Shown in pieces: positions 47,334 to 56,116 of a stretch of DNA of 64,000 bases; the stretch's first letter is position 1; every line of letters starts with the position of its first letter. Under the pieces are notes generated by a model. The model worked only from the letters and a program-made list of their open reading frames with translations, did no database searches and was not told the DNA's origin. This stretch comes from Mesorhizobium sp. (GTDB taxonomy: Bacteria > Pseudomonadota > Alphaproteobacteria > Rhizobiales > Rhizobiaceae): contig SAQE01000011.1 of NCBI GenBank assembly GCA_004020545.1, positions 26,786-90,785 of the forward strand, in the 5' to 3' direction. The position numbers and the translations under genes were made by a program.

Positions 47334-47450
47334 ATGTCCCAGTTAAGCGGTATCGTGAGTTTGTTCCTGATCGCTGCGGCGTTCCTGACGTCCTGCGACA
47401 GCCAGAAGCCCCAGCAAAGTTCCGTGGAACTTCTTCACGCGGCGGAATAG
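47334..47450 (+). CDS. Tiny lipoprotein (38 residues)
   Basis: A 38-residue protein beginning MSQLSGIVSLFLIAAAF. It has a lipobox L-T-S-C with Cys at about position 21, followed by Asp, and a mature part of only ~17 polar residues (QKPQQSSVELLHAAE). An Asp after the lipid-Cys would keep it in the inner membrane by the E. coli rule. The Shine-Dalgarno GGAGGAG is strong and sits in a hairpin loop. A 16-nt palindrome (AAGTTCC-GT-GGAACTT, 47417-47432) lies within the coding region and a strong terminator follows. It resembles entericidin-like small lipoproteins in size only. Confidence 0.65.
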   Translation: MSQLSGIVSLFLIAAAFLTSCDSQKPQQSSVELLHAAE

Positions 47451-47459
47451 TCCAGAGCC

Positions 47460-47486
47460 AAAGGCCCCGGTTTGCCGGGGCCTTTT
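47460..47486. terminator. Bidirectional intrinsic terminator
   Basis: GGCCCCGG (47463-47470) pairs with CCGGGGCC (47475-47482) around TTTG, with AAA before and TTTT after. It serves the lipoprotein gene on + and the PRC-barrel gene on -. Confidence 0.9.
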
Positions 47487-47512
47487 CGATTCCTGTCGGC
47501 CGATCCGGGCGA

Positions 47513-47878
47513 TCAATGCCAGTAGGGCTTTACGTGGTAGTATTGGAAGGACGCATCGCGTGCCGCCTCGCCGTCGGCGCCGGTCAGCTCGTCGATTGAA
47601 TAGGCCGGGGCGGCCTTGAGCTGTTCCTTGGTGAAAGGCACGACGTAGCCGCCCATATTCTCGTCATAGTCGAGGGTCGCCCACGGAACGGCGTGATACT
47701 TCTCGCCCATGCCGAGGAAACCTCCGAAGCCGATTACGGCGAACATGATGCCGTTCGACATCTTGTCGAGCATGACGTCCTCAATACTGCCGATACTGTC
47801 GCCTGCAGTATTGTAGACCGACGTGCCGATGACGCGCGAGGCGGCAATGGCTTCGGTGTGGCCAGACGGGGTTGTCAT
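47513..47878 (-). CDS. PRC-barrel domain protein
   Basis: A 121-residue protein whose N-terminal ~80 residues form a PRC-barrel (ASRVIGTSVYNTAGDSIGSI, then EDVMLDKMSNGIMFAVIGFG and YHAVPWATLDYDE). PRC-barrels occur in photosynthetic reaction centre H subunit and RimM; stand-alone rhizobial forms are stress-associated and uncharacterised. The start at 47878 has GAGGAG upstream. It lies 70 bp after dodecin on the same strand. Confidence 0.9.
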   Translation of the reverse strand: MTTPSGHTEAIAASRVIGTSVYNTAGDSIGSIEDVMLDKMSNGIMFAVIGFGGFLGMGEKYHAVPWATLDYDENMGGYVVPFTKEQLKAAPAYSIDELTGADGEAARDASFQYYHVKPYWH

Positions 47879-47948
47879 AGTGCTGCTCCTCTCGGTTAAT
47901 GCCTGTTTTGACAATGAGGGGAGCGGGCGAAGGTTCCCGACTTTGTGC

Positions 47949-48155
47949 TTAGCCGTCGGTGAGGATGAACGTCACCTTCATATTGACGCGGTAGGCAGCG
48001 ATCTTGCCGTCCTCGATGACGATCTTCTGGTCCTGGATCCAGGCGCCCTCAACGTTCTTCAGGGTCTTTGCGGCGCGCGCAATGCCCTTTTCGATGGCGT
48101 CCTGAAAGCTCTTCTTGGACGACGACGTGATTTCGGTGACACGGGCGACAGACAT
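47949..48155 (-). CDS. Dodecin
   Basis: A 68-residue protein with the dodecin pattern: VARVTEITSSSKKSFQDAIE, then the helix GIARAAKTLKNVEGAWI and a final three-strand sheet. Dodecins form flavin-storing dodecamers. The Trp in GAWIQDQ is at the usual flavin-stacking position. A TCCTCC complement gives a GGAGG Shine-Dalgarno. It is 96 bp after kdsA. Confidence 0.93.
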   Translation of the reverse strand: MSVARVTEITSSSKKSFQDAIEKGIARAAKTLKNVEGAWIQDQKIVIEDGKIAAYRVNMKVTFILTDG

Positions 48156-48251
48156 GGCTTCCTCCTGCCAAGGGCGCTCAGTTGCAAAGGCGAGCGTATA
48201 GCCGGACTCTTGCAACCACAAGGCGGCGCAGGGGTCGACGCGCAGCCGCTG

Positions 48252-49097
48252 TCAGTACCCTTTGGCGATCCGGTCGAACGCCATCAGCTTTTCCAGCAAG
48301 GCCGGCATGTCCTTGAGAGGCACCATGTTGGGGCCGTCGGAAGAGGTCGAGTTGTCCGGGTCATGGTGGGTCTCGATGAAGACCCCGGCGACGCCGACGG
48401 CGACGGCTGCGCAGGCCAGTGTTGCCACGAAGCGTCGCTCACCGCCGGAGGAGCCGCCCTGCCCGCCCGGCTGCTGCACGGAATGGGTGGCGTCGAAAAT
48501 CACCGGCGCGCCGATCTCGGCCATGATCGGCAGCGCGCGCATGTCCGACACAAGCGTGTTGTAGCCGAAAGAGGCGCCGCGCTCGGTGACCAGCACGTTG
48601 GCGTTGCCGGAACCCGTGATCTTGGCGACGACATTCTTCATGTCCCAGGGCGCGAGGAACTGGCCCTTCTTCACGTTGACGACCTTCCCGGTCCGCGCCG
48701 CTGCGACCAACATGTCGGTCTGGCGCGAAAGGAAAGCCGGAATCTGCAACACATCGACATGCGGGGCGACGATCGCGCATTGCTCTTCGGTGTGGACGTC
48801 GGTCAGCACCGGCAGCGAAAACGTCTTGCGCAGATCGTCGAAGATGGGCATCGCCGCGTCGAGCCCGGCGCCGCGCGTCGCCGACAGCGAGGTGCGGTTG
48901 GCCTTGTCGTAGCTGGTCTTGTAGACGAGGCCGATGCCCAGCCGCTCGGTCAGTTCCTTCAGGGCGCCGGCCATGTCGAAGGCGTGCTGGCGCGATTCAA
49001 GCTGGCAAGGGCCGGCAATCAGCGACAGCGGCGCGCTGTTCGCGAAGACGACCTTGCCGACAGTCACCGATGCATTGGGCGCCAGGGGCTCGCTCAT
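48252..49097 (-). CDS. kdsA: 3-deoxy-8-phosphooctulonate synthase (KDO-8-P synthase)
   Basis: A 281-residue TIM-barrel aldolase making KDO-8-phosphate from arabinose-5-phosphate and PEP for lipopolysaccharide. Family segments are LSLIAGPCQLES, LVYKTSYDKANRTS, the LTDVHTEEQC strand, ITERGASFGYN-type stretch and FDATHSVQQPGG. It overlaps the upstream VOC gene by 4 bp. The CTP synthase and eno neighbours seen elsewhere are not directly linked here. Confidence 0.97.
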   Translation of the reverse strand: MSEPLAPNASVTVGKVVFANSAPLSLIAGPCQLESRQHAFDMAGALKELTERLGIGLVYKTSYDKANRTSLSATRGAGLDAAMPIFDDLRKTFSLPVLTDVHTEEQCAIVAPHVDVLQIPAFLSRQTDMLVAAARTGKVVNVKKGQFLAPWDMKNVVAKITGSGNANVLVTERGASFGYNTLVSDMRALPIMAEIGAPVIFDATHSVQQPGGQGGSSGGERRFVATLACAAVAVGVAGVFIETHHDPDNSTSSDGPNMVPLKDMPALLEKLMAFDRIAKGY

Positions 49098-49969
49098 GGG
49101 ATCTCCCGAAAGATGAAGGCGGCGCCCTGACCGGGCGCCGGCGGCACAACGATATCGCTGCCGCTCATGTTGTGTTCGATCGCGTTCGTTGCAACTAGGC
49201 GCGCCGCGGCGGCCGTGTCGCGGATCGAGAAAACGATCGCCGCAAAACGCATATCCGACGAGACCCCCGCCGAGAGACCGAAGCGTGAGGCAAATGCCTC
49301 GGGCGCCATGATGCTTAGAATAGCGTTGGGCAACTCAACCTTGTCGCCCGCTACCACGCTCTTGCCGGCAGCGGCGGAGGCCAGCCCGGCCTGGCTCGAA
49401 GGCCTGTCGCTGACCGCGACGATCTCGACGATGCCGGTCACCCCATTGGCGTGAGCCTGCAGGGCCGTGCGGTCGATGTTCGGCGCGTTGATGCGCTGGC
49501 AGGCGAAGAGGAACGCATCCGTTGCCTCCCTGCCGGTCGCGAATGCCAGTTTGAACGACGCCATATCGCTTTTCCCGGTCGCGTCGGTGAAGGCGCGCGA
49601 AAAGCTCAGCATATCCCCCGCGGACAGCCCTGCTTCGATATAGCGAGCATGGTCGGCATCGGCATCGGCCGTCCCGAACACGACCGCGGAAAACCCCTCA
49701 TCGCCAAGCTTGTTGCGGTAAAGGCGGTCGCGCGCGACGAAGACGTTGCCTTCGCCTATCGCCCTCACCGCCGTTTGCTCATCGCTGATGGCCAGCGGCT
49801 CCAGATAGGTTCCATCGGCGAGAAAAACACAAGCGTTCTCGGTTCCGAAAGGATGGACGCCGGTTGGCGCAACGACAAAGCCGAGCGACGAGAGGCGCTG
49901 CCTCGCGACCTCGAGGCTCCGTGTGGGCAGAACCAAATGGTCGAGCGGGTGGGTCGAAGTTTCGATCAT
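49094..49969 (-). CDS. VOC-family (glyoxalase-like) protein
   Basis: A 291-residue protein of two vicinal-oxygen-chelate-type halves. The N-terminal LDHLVLPTRSLEVARQRLSS and the TYLEPLAI strand match the glyoxalase-like domain group. The function is unknown; relatives are often annotated glyoxalase_3. It starts the kdsA operon with an ATGA overlap and follows the Dabb gene by 70 bp. Confidence 0.85.
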   Translation of the reverse strand: MIETSTHPLDHLVLPTRSLEVARQRLSSLGFVVAPTGVHPFGTENACVFLADGTYLEPLAISDEQTAVRAIGEGNVFVARDRLYRNKLGDEGFSAVVFGTADADADHARYIEAGLSAGDMLSFSRAFTDATGKSDMASFKLAFATGREATDAFLFACQRINAPNIDRTALQAHANGVTGIVEIVAVSDRPSSQAGLASAAAGKSVVAGDKVELPNAILSIMAPEAFASRFGLSAGVSSDMRFAAIVFSIRDTAAAARLVATNAIEHNMSGSDIVVPPAPGQGAAFIFREIP

Positions 49970-50039
49970 GCCGGCGCGGTTTGCCTCATTCCGGGAACGG
50001 GTTCAAGGCCCGGCGTCAGCGAAGCGACTGGCCGCCGGT

Positions 50040-50330
50040 TCAGGCGGCGGCCACGACGTCCGCCGAATAGCGCAGTTCGCGCAACGGCTTCACCCGGCTG
50101 GTCGTCTCCGCATAGATCGGATGTGCCTTGTAGGCGGCGAGGGCTGCCTCGTCCTCGAATTCAGCATAGACGACCACATCGATCGCGTTCGAGAACAGAT
50201 CGACCTTGGTGTTGAGCGTCACCTCGAAATGTTTCGAGTGCGGGATATGGCCCAGTGCCTGCAGGCCGGACCGCACGGTCTCCACATCTTCCTTGCGCTT
50301 TACGCTGAAGAAAACGATGTGCCGGATCAA
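50040..50330 (-). CDS. Dabb family protein
   Basis: A 96-residue stress-responsive alpha/beta-barrel (Dabb) protein. It begins MIRHIVFFSVKRKEDVETVR, with the core EVTLNTKVDLFSNAIDVVVY and the FEDEAALAAYKAHPIYAE motif. Dabb proteins are dimeric ferredoxin-like folds; some act as cyclases or are salt-induced. No substrate can be read from context. Confidence 0.92.
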   Translation of the reverse strand: MIRHIVFFSVKRKEDVETVRSGLQALGHIPHSKHFEVTLNTKVDLFSNAIDVVVYAEFEDEAALAAYKAHPIYAETTSRVKPLRELRYSADVVAAA

Positions 50331-50433
50331 TCCAGCCTCCTTGATCGACAGGTGAGCGCGTTTTGTGGGAGCGGGGCCGTCGCGTCAACCGGCAACGATG
50401 TCGCGCCCTGCCGCCGGGACGGCAGCGCCGGCC

Positions 50434-50568
50434 TCAGGCCGCTCCGGTGACGTAGCGCACGATGCGCGACATCTCCCTGACGGTCGCATCGAGGTAGCGG
50501 CCCTGGTTGTAGAGGCCGTCCCAGATCAGGAAGAAGGTGATGGCGACGATGACGATCACATAACGCAT
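50434..50568 (-). CDS. Small single-helix membrane protein
   Basis: A 44-residue protein, MRYVIVIVAITFFLIWDGLY then a basic/polar tail (NQGRYLDATVREMSRIVRYV). It has one membrane helix at about 3-18. It has the look of a real small protein, but I cannot name a family. It stands alone upstream of the Dabb gene. Confidence 0.55.
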   Translation of the reverse strand: MRYVIVIVAITFFLIWDGLYNQGRYLDATVREMSRIVRYVTGAA

Positions 50569-50711
50569 GGCTAAAGCTACCGCATGTCGTATGCCGGAAC
50601 CAGAGTGCCTTGGCAGCAATTGTCCGAGGTCACCGTTTTTTGCGCGTTCAAGTTACCCCCTCCGCGGTTTCGGTCGGTTGTTAGACTAGACGAAACCCTG
50701 TAGATGGGCAC

Positions 50712-51149
50712 ATGGCGCTCAAACGGTTGGACAACGTAGGAATCGTCGTCGATGACCTCGAAGGGACGATTGATTTCTTTCGCGAGCTCGGCCTTGATCT
50801 CGAAGGGCGGGCCACGATCGAAGGAGAATGGGCTGGACGTGTCACTGGACTGGGCGATCAGCGCGTCGAGATTGCCATGATGCGCACGCCGGACGGCCAC
50901 GGCCGGCTCGAGCTCTCCCGCTTCCTCACGCCGCCTGCCGTCGCGGATCACCGCAACGCCCCGGTGAACGCTCTAGGCTACCTCCGCGTCATGTTCGCCG
51001 TGGACGACATCGACGATACGCTTGAAAGGCTCCTCAAGCGCGGCGCGCAGCTCGTAGGCGAAGTCGTCCTGTATAAAGACGTGTATCGGCTCTGCTATAT
51101 CCGCGGGCCTGAAGGGCTTCTCATCGGACTCGCCCAAGAACTCGGCTGA
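50712..51149 (+). CDS. VOC-family (glyoxalase/bleomycin resistance-like) protein
   Basis: A 145-residue VOC protein of two beta-alpha-beta-beta-beta units. It begins LKRLDNVGIVVDDLEGTIDF, then FRELGLDLEGRA, and a second unit with VMFAVDDIDDTLERLLKRGA and LCYIRGPEGLLIGLAQEL. Possible metal ligands are E in RVEIAMM and the final E of the GPEG strand, while the usual first-strand His is Asn (LDNVGIV). The substrate is unknown. It is monocistronic, convergent with the phosphodiesterase gene. Confidence 0.88.
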   Translation: MALKRLDNVGIVVDDLEGTIDFFRELGLDLEGRATIEGEWAGRVTGLGDQRVEIAMMRTPDGHGRLELSRFLTPPAVADHRNAPVNALGYLRVMFAVDDIDDTLERLLKRGAQLVGEVVLYKDVYRLCYIRGPEGLLIGLAQELG

Positions 51150-51222
51150 GCGCAATACGGCGACAATGGCGAAGAGCTCGCAATGTTAGCGAGCGCATCT
51201 CACAAAGGGTCCCGCCGCAACT

Positions 51223-53196
51223 TCAAAGCGCGATGCGGTATTTGGCAAATCCCGCCTCGCCCTCGCCCGCCGGCTCGATCCTCAGCGACTTCACCTGATC
51301 GATGAAGTCTTTCGCCCTGGGTCCGGTCTCGAAGACGACGCTGGTTCCAGACAACGGCGCGAACGACCAGTTGCCGTCCGCCGACGGGTTGATCGTGCCT
51401 TGGCTGACGATGTAGCGCACGATCACGTCGCGATTGGTGTCCGGCGCCTCGTAAATGATCTTGGAAGCGTTGATGTCGGGGAAATTGCCGCCGCCGCCGG
51501 CACGGTAGTTGTTGGTGGCGACCACGAATTTCGCCGCCGGATCGATCGGTTTGCCGTCGAATTGAAGGTCGACGATGCGGCTTGAGCCGGCGTTGGCCAC
51601 GCCGCCCTTTGAATCGTATTTCGGCGGCTGCGACAGGTCGATCCTGTAGGTGACGCCGTCGATGACGTCGAAATTGTAGGACGGGAAATCGGTGTTGATC
51701 AGCGGCTCGTCCGCCTTGCCGGCCTCGATCCTGTTGAAGATGCCGGCCGACATCTCCAGCCATTCCTTCACTTGCGCACCGGTGATTTCAACTGCCCGCA
51801 CCGTGTTCGGATAGAGGTACAGGTCGGCGACGTTCTTGATGGCGATGTCGCCCACCGGAACGTCGGTATAGTAGTCGGCGCCGTTGCGCCCGCCGGCCTT
51901 GAAGGGCGCGGCGGCAGAAAGCAGCGGCACGTCCTTCCACTGCGTGCTCTTCAATATGTCTTTCAGGTACCAGCTCTGCGCCTGGTTGACGATCTGCACC
52001 GACGGATCGTCGGCGACCAGAGCGAAATAGGAATAGAGCGGCGCGGAAGTCTTGCCGACGGGACGGCGCACATAGGCAAGCGTGGCCTCATGGTCCTGCT
52101 CGAGCGCCGCGATGATGCGCTTGTCGTCGCCGACCGTCGCCTTGTTCTTGTTGTCGACGCGCTCATAGATCGGCCGCGCCTCGGAGGTCGCCGAGACGAC
52201 CCGCCATTTCGAGCCGTTGCGCTCCAGCAAAAGATCGATCAGGCCCATATGCGAGCCCCAGAAGCCGCCCATCACCGCCGGCTTGCCCTGCAGCGTGCCC
52301 TTCTCGGTGTCGACGCCATCGAGCGCCTGAAAATCCTTCTTGCCGGGGAAGACGAGATGCTGGTGGCCGGTGAAGACCGCATCGATCCCCTCGACGCCGG
52401 CGACGAAGAACGAGGCATTCTCCATCATGTCGCCCTGCTTGACGTCGATGCCGGAATGCGAGAGCGCAATGACGATGTCGGCGCCCTCTTCCCTGATCTG
52501 CGGCACCCAGGCCTTGGCCGCCTCGACGATGTCGCGCGTCTTGACGCTGCCTTCGAGGTTCTTCAGGTCCCAGACCATGATCTGCGGCGGCACGAAGCCG
52601 ATGACGCCGATCCTGATCGGCTGCTCGGCGCCCGAGCCGTCCTTGATCTTCTTGTCGAGGATGACATAGGGCTTGAGGTACAGCTTGTCGCCGCGCGGGT
52701 TGGCGGCAAGCGTGGTGCCGCGGATGAGGTTCGCGCAGACAAAGGGGAAATTGGCGCCGGCCAGCACCTTGTCCAGGAAGGACAGGCCGTAGTTGAACTC
52801 GTGGTTGCCGAGCGTCGAGCATTCATAGCCGAGCAGGTTCATACCCTTCATGATCGGATGCAGGTCGCCGTCCTTCATGCCCTTCTCGTAGGCGATGTAG
52901 TCGCCCATCGGGTTGCCCTGCAAAAGGTCGCCATTGTCGATCAGCATCGCATTGGTGGCTTCCTTGCGCACCGCGTCGATCAGCGAGGCCGTGCGCGACA
53001 GGCCCATCGTGTCGTTCGCTTTGTCGGCGTAATAATCATAGGGCAGCAGATTCACATGGATGTCGGTGGTTTCCATGATCCTGAGATGCGCCTGGTTGGC
53101 CTGAGCGCGGGCTGAGAACGGGTGCAACATGATCAGCGCCCCGCTGGCGGCGGCGCCGGCCAGCAGCGAACGGCGGGTGACGAGCGGTTGTGACAT
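51223..53196 (-). CDS. cpdB: 2',3'-cyclic-nucleotide 2'-phosphodiesterase/3'-nucleotidase
   Basis: A 657-residue periplasmic enzyme. The signal peptide has twin Arg (TRRSLLAGAAASGALIML), suggesting Tat export. The metallophosphoesterase domain shows METTDIHVNLLPYDYY (DxH), IDNGDLLQGNP, LGNHEFNYG and GHQHLVFPG. The C-terminal 5'-nucleotidase domain includes VATNNYRAGGGGNFP. It salvages extracellular nucleotides. A GAGGAGG Shine-Dalgarno precedes 53196; the longer upstream frame lacks a signal sequence. Confidence 0.94.
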   Translation of the reverse strand: MSQPLVTRRSLLAGAAASGALIMLHPFSARAQANQAHLRIMETTDIHVNLLPYDYYADKANDTMGLSRTASLIDAVRKEATNAMLIDNGDLLQGNPMGDYIAYEKGMKDGDLHPIMKGMNLLGYECSTLGNHEFNYGLSFLDKVLAGANFPFVCANLIRGTTLAANPRGDKLYLKPYVILDKKIKDGSGAEQPIRIGVIGFVPPQIMVWDLKNLEGSVKTRDIVEAAKAWVPQIREEGADIVIALSHSGIDVKQGDMMENASFFVAGVEGIDAVFTGHQHLVFPGKKDFQALDGVDTEKGTLQGKPAVMGGFWGSHMGLIDLLLERNGSKWRVVSATSEARPIYERVDNKNKATVGDDKRIIAALEQDHEATLAYVRRPVGKTSAPLYSYFALVADDPSVQIVNQAQSWYLKDILKSTQWKDVPLLSAAAPFKAGGRNGADYYTDVPVGDIAIKNVADLYLYPNTVRAVEITGAQVKEWLEMSAGIFNRIEAGKADEPLINTDFPSYNFDVIDGVTYRIDLSQPPKYDSKGGVANAGSSRIVDLQFDGKPIDPAAKFVVATNNYRAGGGGNFPDINASKIIYEAPDTNRDVIVRYIVSQGTINPSADGNWSFAPLSGTSVVFETGPRAKDFIDQVKSLRIEPAGEGEAGFAKYRIAL

Positions 53197-53336
53197 TGCT
53201 TTCCTCCTCTTCGACAACGTGACAACCCCTGCCCCGGACACGGAACATGGCTCTGAAGGCATCTTTAGTCCACGTCTGTTGAAAGCCTGTTGATCACGAC
53301 AAGGTGACGCGTCGACGAAACAGGCGCGGCAAGCAA

Positions 53337-54602
53337 TCAGGTCTTGTCGTCGTCGCCCTGGGTGATCAGCCGGGCGCTTCGCTGGCCGGTGGAATATATC
53401 CATAGCCAGCTAAGCGAAACCGCGAGCCGGTTGCGGAAATCGATCAGGAAATAGATGTGGGCGATGCCCCACAGCCACCAGGCGAGCCAGCCGGTGAGCT
53501 TGATCCAGCCGAAATCGATCGCAGCCGCGCGTTTGCCGATCGTCGCGAGATCGCCGTCATGCCGGTAACGGAACTGGCGCGGCGCCGTGTCGCCGGCGAG
53601 ACGCGCCTTGATGGTCGCGGCGACATGCTTGCCCTGCTGCTTGGCTGCGGGTGCGACGCCCGGCACCGGCCTTCCATCCGGCCGCGACAGATGCGCCGTG
53701 TCGCCGATGACAAAGATGTCCGGGCTGCCCGGCACGGTGAGATCGGGCTCGACCAGCACCCTGCCGGCCCGGTCGGCCGACGCTCCCAGCCATTCCGCTG
53801 CCGGGGAAGCGGCGACGCCGGCTGCCCAGAGGATCGTCCTTGCCGGCAGATGCATCTCGCCAAAGACGACGCCGTCGGCATCCAGTTGCGTGACCGCCCG
53901 GCCGAGCTCGACCGTCACGCCAAGCCGCTCCAGCGCTTTCTGCGCATAGGCCGAGAGCTGCGGCGCGAAATTGGCGAGGATCCGGTCGCCGGCCTCGATC
54001 AGCACCACACGCGCCTCGCGCGTGTCGATGTTGCGGAACTCGCCGCGCAGCGTGTCGTGCGCAAGCTCCACGATGGTGCCGGCGAGCTCGACCCCGGTCG
54101 GTCCGCCGCCGACGATGACCAGCGTCAGCAATGCCTGGCGCTTGGCGGGGTCGGTCTCGCGCTCGGCCTCTTCGAAAGCGAGCAGGATGCGGCGCCGGAT
54201 CGTAGTGGCATCTTCCAGCGTCTTAAGCCCAGGTGCGAAAGGCTCCCATTCGTCGTGACCGAAATAGGCGTGGCGCGCGCCGGTGGCGAGCACCAGCGTG
54301 TCGTAAGGAACCGCGCTGCCGTCATCGAGCAGCACGCGTTTGACCTGGCGGTCGACACCGGTGACATTGCCAAGCAGCGTCGTCACGTCCTTGCGCCTGC
54401 GCAGCAGATGACGGATCGGCCAGGCGATCTCCGACGTAGCCAGCGACGTGGTCGCCACCTGGTAAAGCAGAGGCTGGAACAGGTGGTGGTTGCGCTTGTC
54501 GATCATGGTGATGCGCACCGGCGCGCCGGCCAGCGCGCGGGTGAGCTCAAGGCCGCCGAAACCGGCGCCGACGACCACGACATGATGGCTGGCTTCGTTC
54601 AT
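53337..54602 (-). CDS. ndh: Type II NADH dehydrogenase-like FAD oxidoreductase
   Basis: A 421-residue membrane-associated flavoprotein. The FAD loop is VVVGAGFGGLELTRALAG, then the NDH-2 signature NHHLFQPLLYQVAT, the NAD loop IVGGGPTGVELAGTI and the second FAD motif IFVIGDTAHL. A C-terminal hydrophobic region (WLAWWLWGIAHIYFLIDFRN) anchors it to the membrane. NDH-2 passes electrons from NADH to quinone without pumping protons. GAGGTGG precedes the start. Confidence 0.9.
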   Translation of the reverse strand: MNEASHHVVVVGAGFGGLELTRALAGAPVRITMIDKRNHHLFQPLLYQVATTSLATSEIAWPIRHLLRRRKDVTTLLGNVTGVDRQVKRVLLDDGSAVPYDTLVLATGARHAYFGHDEWEPFAPGLKTLEDATTIRRRILLAFEEAERETDPAKRQALLTLVIVGGGPTGVELAGTIVELAHDTLRGEFRNIDTREARVVLIEAGDRILANFAPQLSAYAQKALERLGVTVELGRAVTQLDADGVVFGEMHLPARTILWAAGVAASPAAEWLGASADRAGRVLVEPDLTVPGSPDIFVIGDTAHLSRPDGRPVPGVAPAAKQQGKHVAATIKARLAGDTAPRQFRYRHDGDLATIGKRAAAIDFGWIKLTGWLAWWLWGIAHIYFLIDFRNRLAVSLSWLWIYSTGQRSARLITQGDDDKT

Positions 54603-54775
54603 TTCATTCCACCTCGCCAAGCAGATTCACCGGCCATCATGTAAGTATTTTTGTGCACTGCAACAACGTTGCCGTGCACGAAGCCGCTGCCCGGGAGTCG
54701 TCGCCCGGTGTCGTGAACGCACATGCCGCCCCATAGTGCCGCGTATAGCGTGGAGCGGAACGACAGGAGTGAAGC

Positions 54776-55435
54776 ATGACCGACAACCGCGACGACGAAG
54801 GCCCGGCCCAATACGCCTCGCCGCCTTGTTTCATGCACGAGCTCGACCCGGCCTATCAGATGCCGCTCACCGACTGGACCGATGTCAGGCGCTGGCGCAA
54901 GACAGAGCGCGAAAGGCTGATCGGCGCCCGGCTTGCCGTCTCAGCAGATGCACGCGCGGCAATGTCGGCACGCATTGCCGATGGCCTCGACACGCTGATC
55001 GGCGACGTCTCCGGCCGCATGGTCAGCCTCTACTGGCCGTTTCGCGGCGAGCCGGACCTGCGCGGCTGGATAGCTTCGGTCAATGCGCGCGGCGGCCGCA
55101 CGGCTCTGCCCGTCGTTATCGAGAAGGGACACCCCTTGGTCTTCCGCGCCTACGCACCGGGAGACCGGCTGGAGAAAGGCGTCTGGAACATCCCGATCCC
55201 GGCCGAGGGCGATCCGGTGCTGCCGGACATCGTGATCTCGCCAATGGTCGGCATCGCTCCCGGCAACTACCGGCTGGGCTATGGCGGCGGCTTCTACGAC
55301 CGCACGCTGGCCGCGATGCCGTTCCGGCCGCTGGTCATCGGCGTCGGCTACGAATTGCAGCGCCTCCTGACCATCTACCCGCAGCCGCACGACATCCCGA
55401 TGAGCGAGGTGGTGACGGAGGCCTATGGGGCCTAG
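54776..55435 (+). CDS. 5-formyltetrahydrofolate cyclo-ligase
   Basis: A 219-residue 5-FCL-like protein that turns 5-formyl-THF into methenyl-THF. The ATP/metal loop is LGYGGGFYDRTLAA, preceded by SPMVGIAPGNYRLG, with the N-terminal KTERERLIGARLAVSAD region. It has an N-terminal extension of ~30 residues (CFMHELDPAYQMPLTDWTD). AGGAG precedes the ATG. Its stop overlaps that of the convergent lrp gene by 4 bp. Confidence 0.88.
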   Translation: MTDNRDDEGPAQYASPPCFMHELDPAYQMPLTDWTDVRRWRKTERERLIGARLAVSADARAAMSARIADGLDTLIGDVSGRMVSLYWPFRGEPDLRGWIASVNARGGRTALPVVIEKGHPLVFRAYAPGDRLEKGVWNIPIPAEGDPVLPDIVISPMVGIAPGNYRLGYGGGFYDRTLAAMPFRPLVIGVGYELQRLLTIYPQPHDIPMSEVVTEAYGA

Positions 55436-55905
55436 GCCATCTCCGGCCTTAGGCCTACCGCCGTGCGATCGATGATCTCGCGCAAGGCGAAGGACGAGTT
55501 GATCTTCGTCACATGCGGCATGGCCGACAGCCACTCCTTGTGGATGCGCTCATAGTCGGCGAGGTCCTTCGCCGCGATGCGCAGGATATAGTCGTACTCG
55601 CCCGACATCAGATGGCAGGAAAGCACGTTCGGGCAGCGCTTGATCGCCGCCTCGAAATCCGACAGCGTCTTCTCGAACTGCCCCGACAGCGATATATGCA
55701 CGATCGCCGTCATCTGATGACCGAGCGCGGCGTTGGAAAGCCGCGCATGGTAGCCGCGGATGGTTCCGGTTTTCTCCAGATTGTCGAGCCTGCGCGAGCA
55801 AGCCGACTGCGACAGCCCGACCTTCTCGGCAAGCGCCGCATTGGGTATCCGGCCATCCTTCTGCAAAGTCTCCAGAATGGCGATATCAATCCTGTCGAGC
55901 GGCAT
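55432..55905 (-). CDS. Lrp/AsnC-family regulator of alanine dehydrogenase
   Basis: A 157-residue regulator. The N-terminal helix-turn-helix reads NAALAEKVGLSQSACSRRLD followed by NLEKTGTIRGYHARLS, and the C-terminal RAM domain contains CHLMSGEYDYILRI. It is divergent from ald, which Lrp-type proteins (AldR, BkdR-like) commonly activate in response to alanine. The start at 55905 (MPLDRIDIAIL) matches the family; the longer frame is not used. Confidence 0.92.
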   Translation of the reverse strand: MPLDRIDIAILETLQKDGRIPNAALAEKVGLSQSACSRRLDNLEKTGTIRGYHARLSNAALGHQMTAIVHISLSGQFEKTLSDFEAAIKRCPNVLSCHLMSGEYDYILRIAAKDLADYERIHKEWLSAMPHVTKINSSFALREIIDRTAVGLRPEMA

Positions 55906-55936
55906 TTTTCGTGGTTCCTGCGAATATTTTTGGAAT

Positions 55937-55944
55937 TTGCGCAA
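55937..55944. promoter_or_regulatory. TTGCGCAA palindrome in the lrp/ald divergent region
   Basis: The perfect 8-bp palindrome TTGCGCAA lies 31 bp upstream of the lrp-like start in the 211-bp divergent region. A looser TTCGCAA occurs at about 55979. The pair is a candidate Lrp-type binding array. Confidence 0.4.
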
Positions 55945-56116
55945 CAATTATCGAAGACTGCGGCCTGCCGCAAGTGCATTCGCAAACACATACGGAACGA
56001 TTCGTGCTTCACTGCGTCTCATGCGTGTCGCCCAAAACTGCACGGCGGTTTCGGGGCTGATGGCATGCACGGAATGACAGGGAGAGCGCCCTCGTAAGGG
56101 CGGACAGGAGAAGAAA

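Noticed and set aside
51772-53115. 447-codon + strand frame opposite cpdB
   Set aside because: Antisense shadow of a well-supported enzyme; no start signal or protein features.
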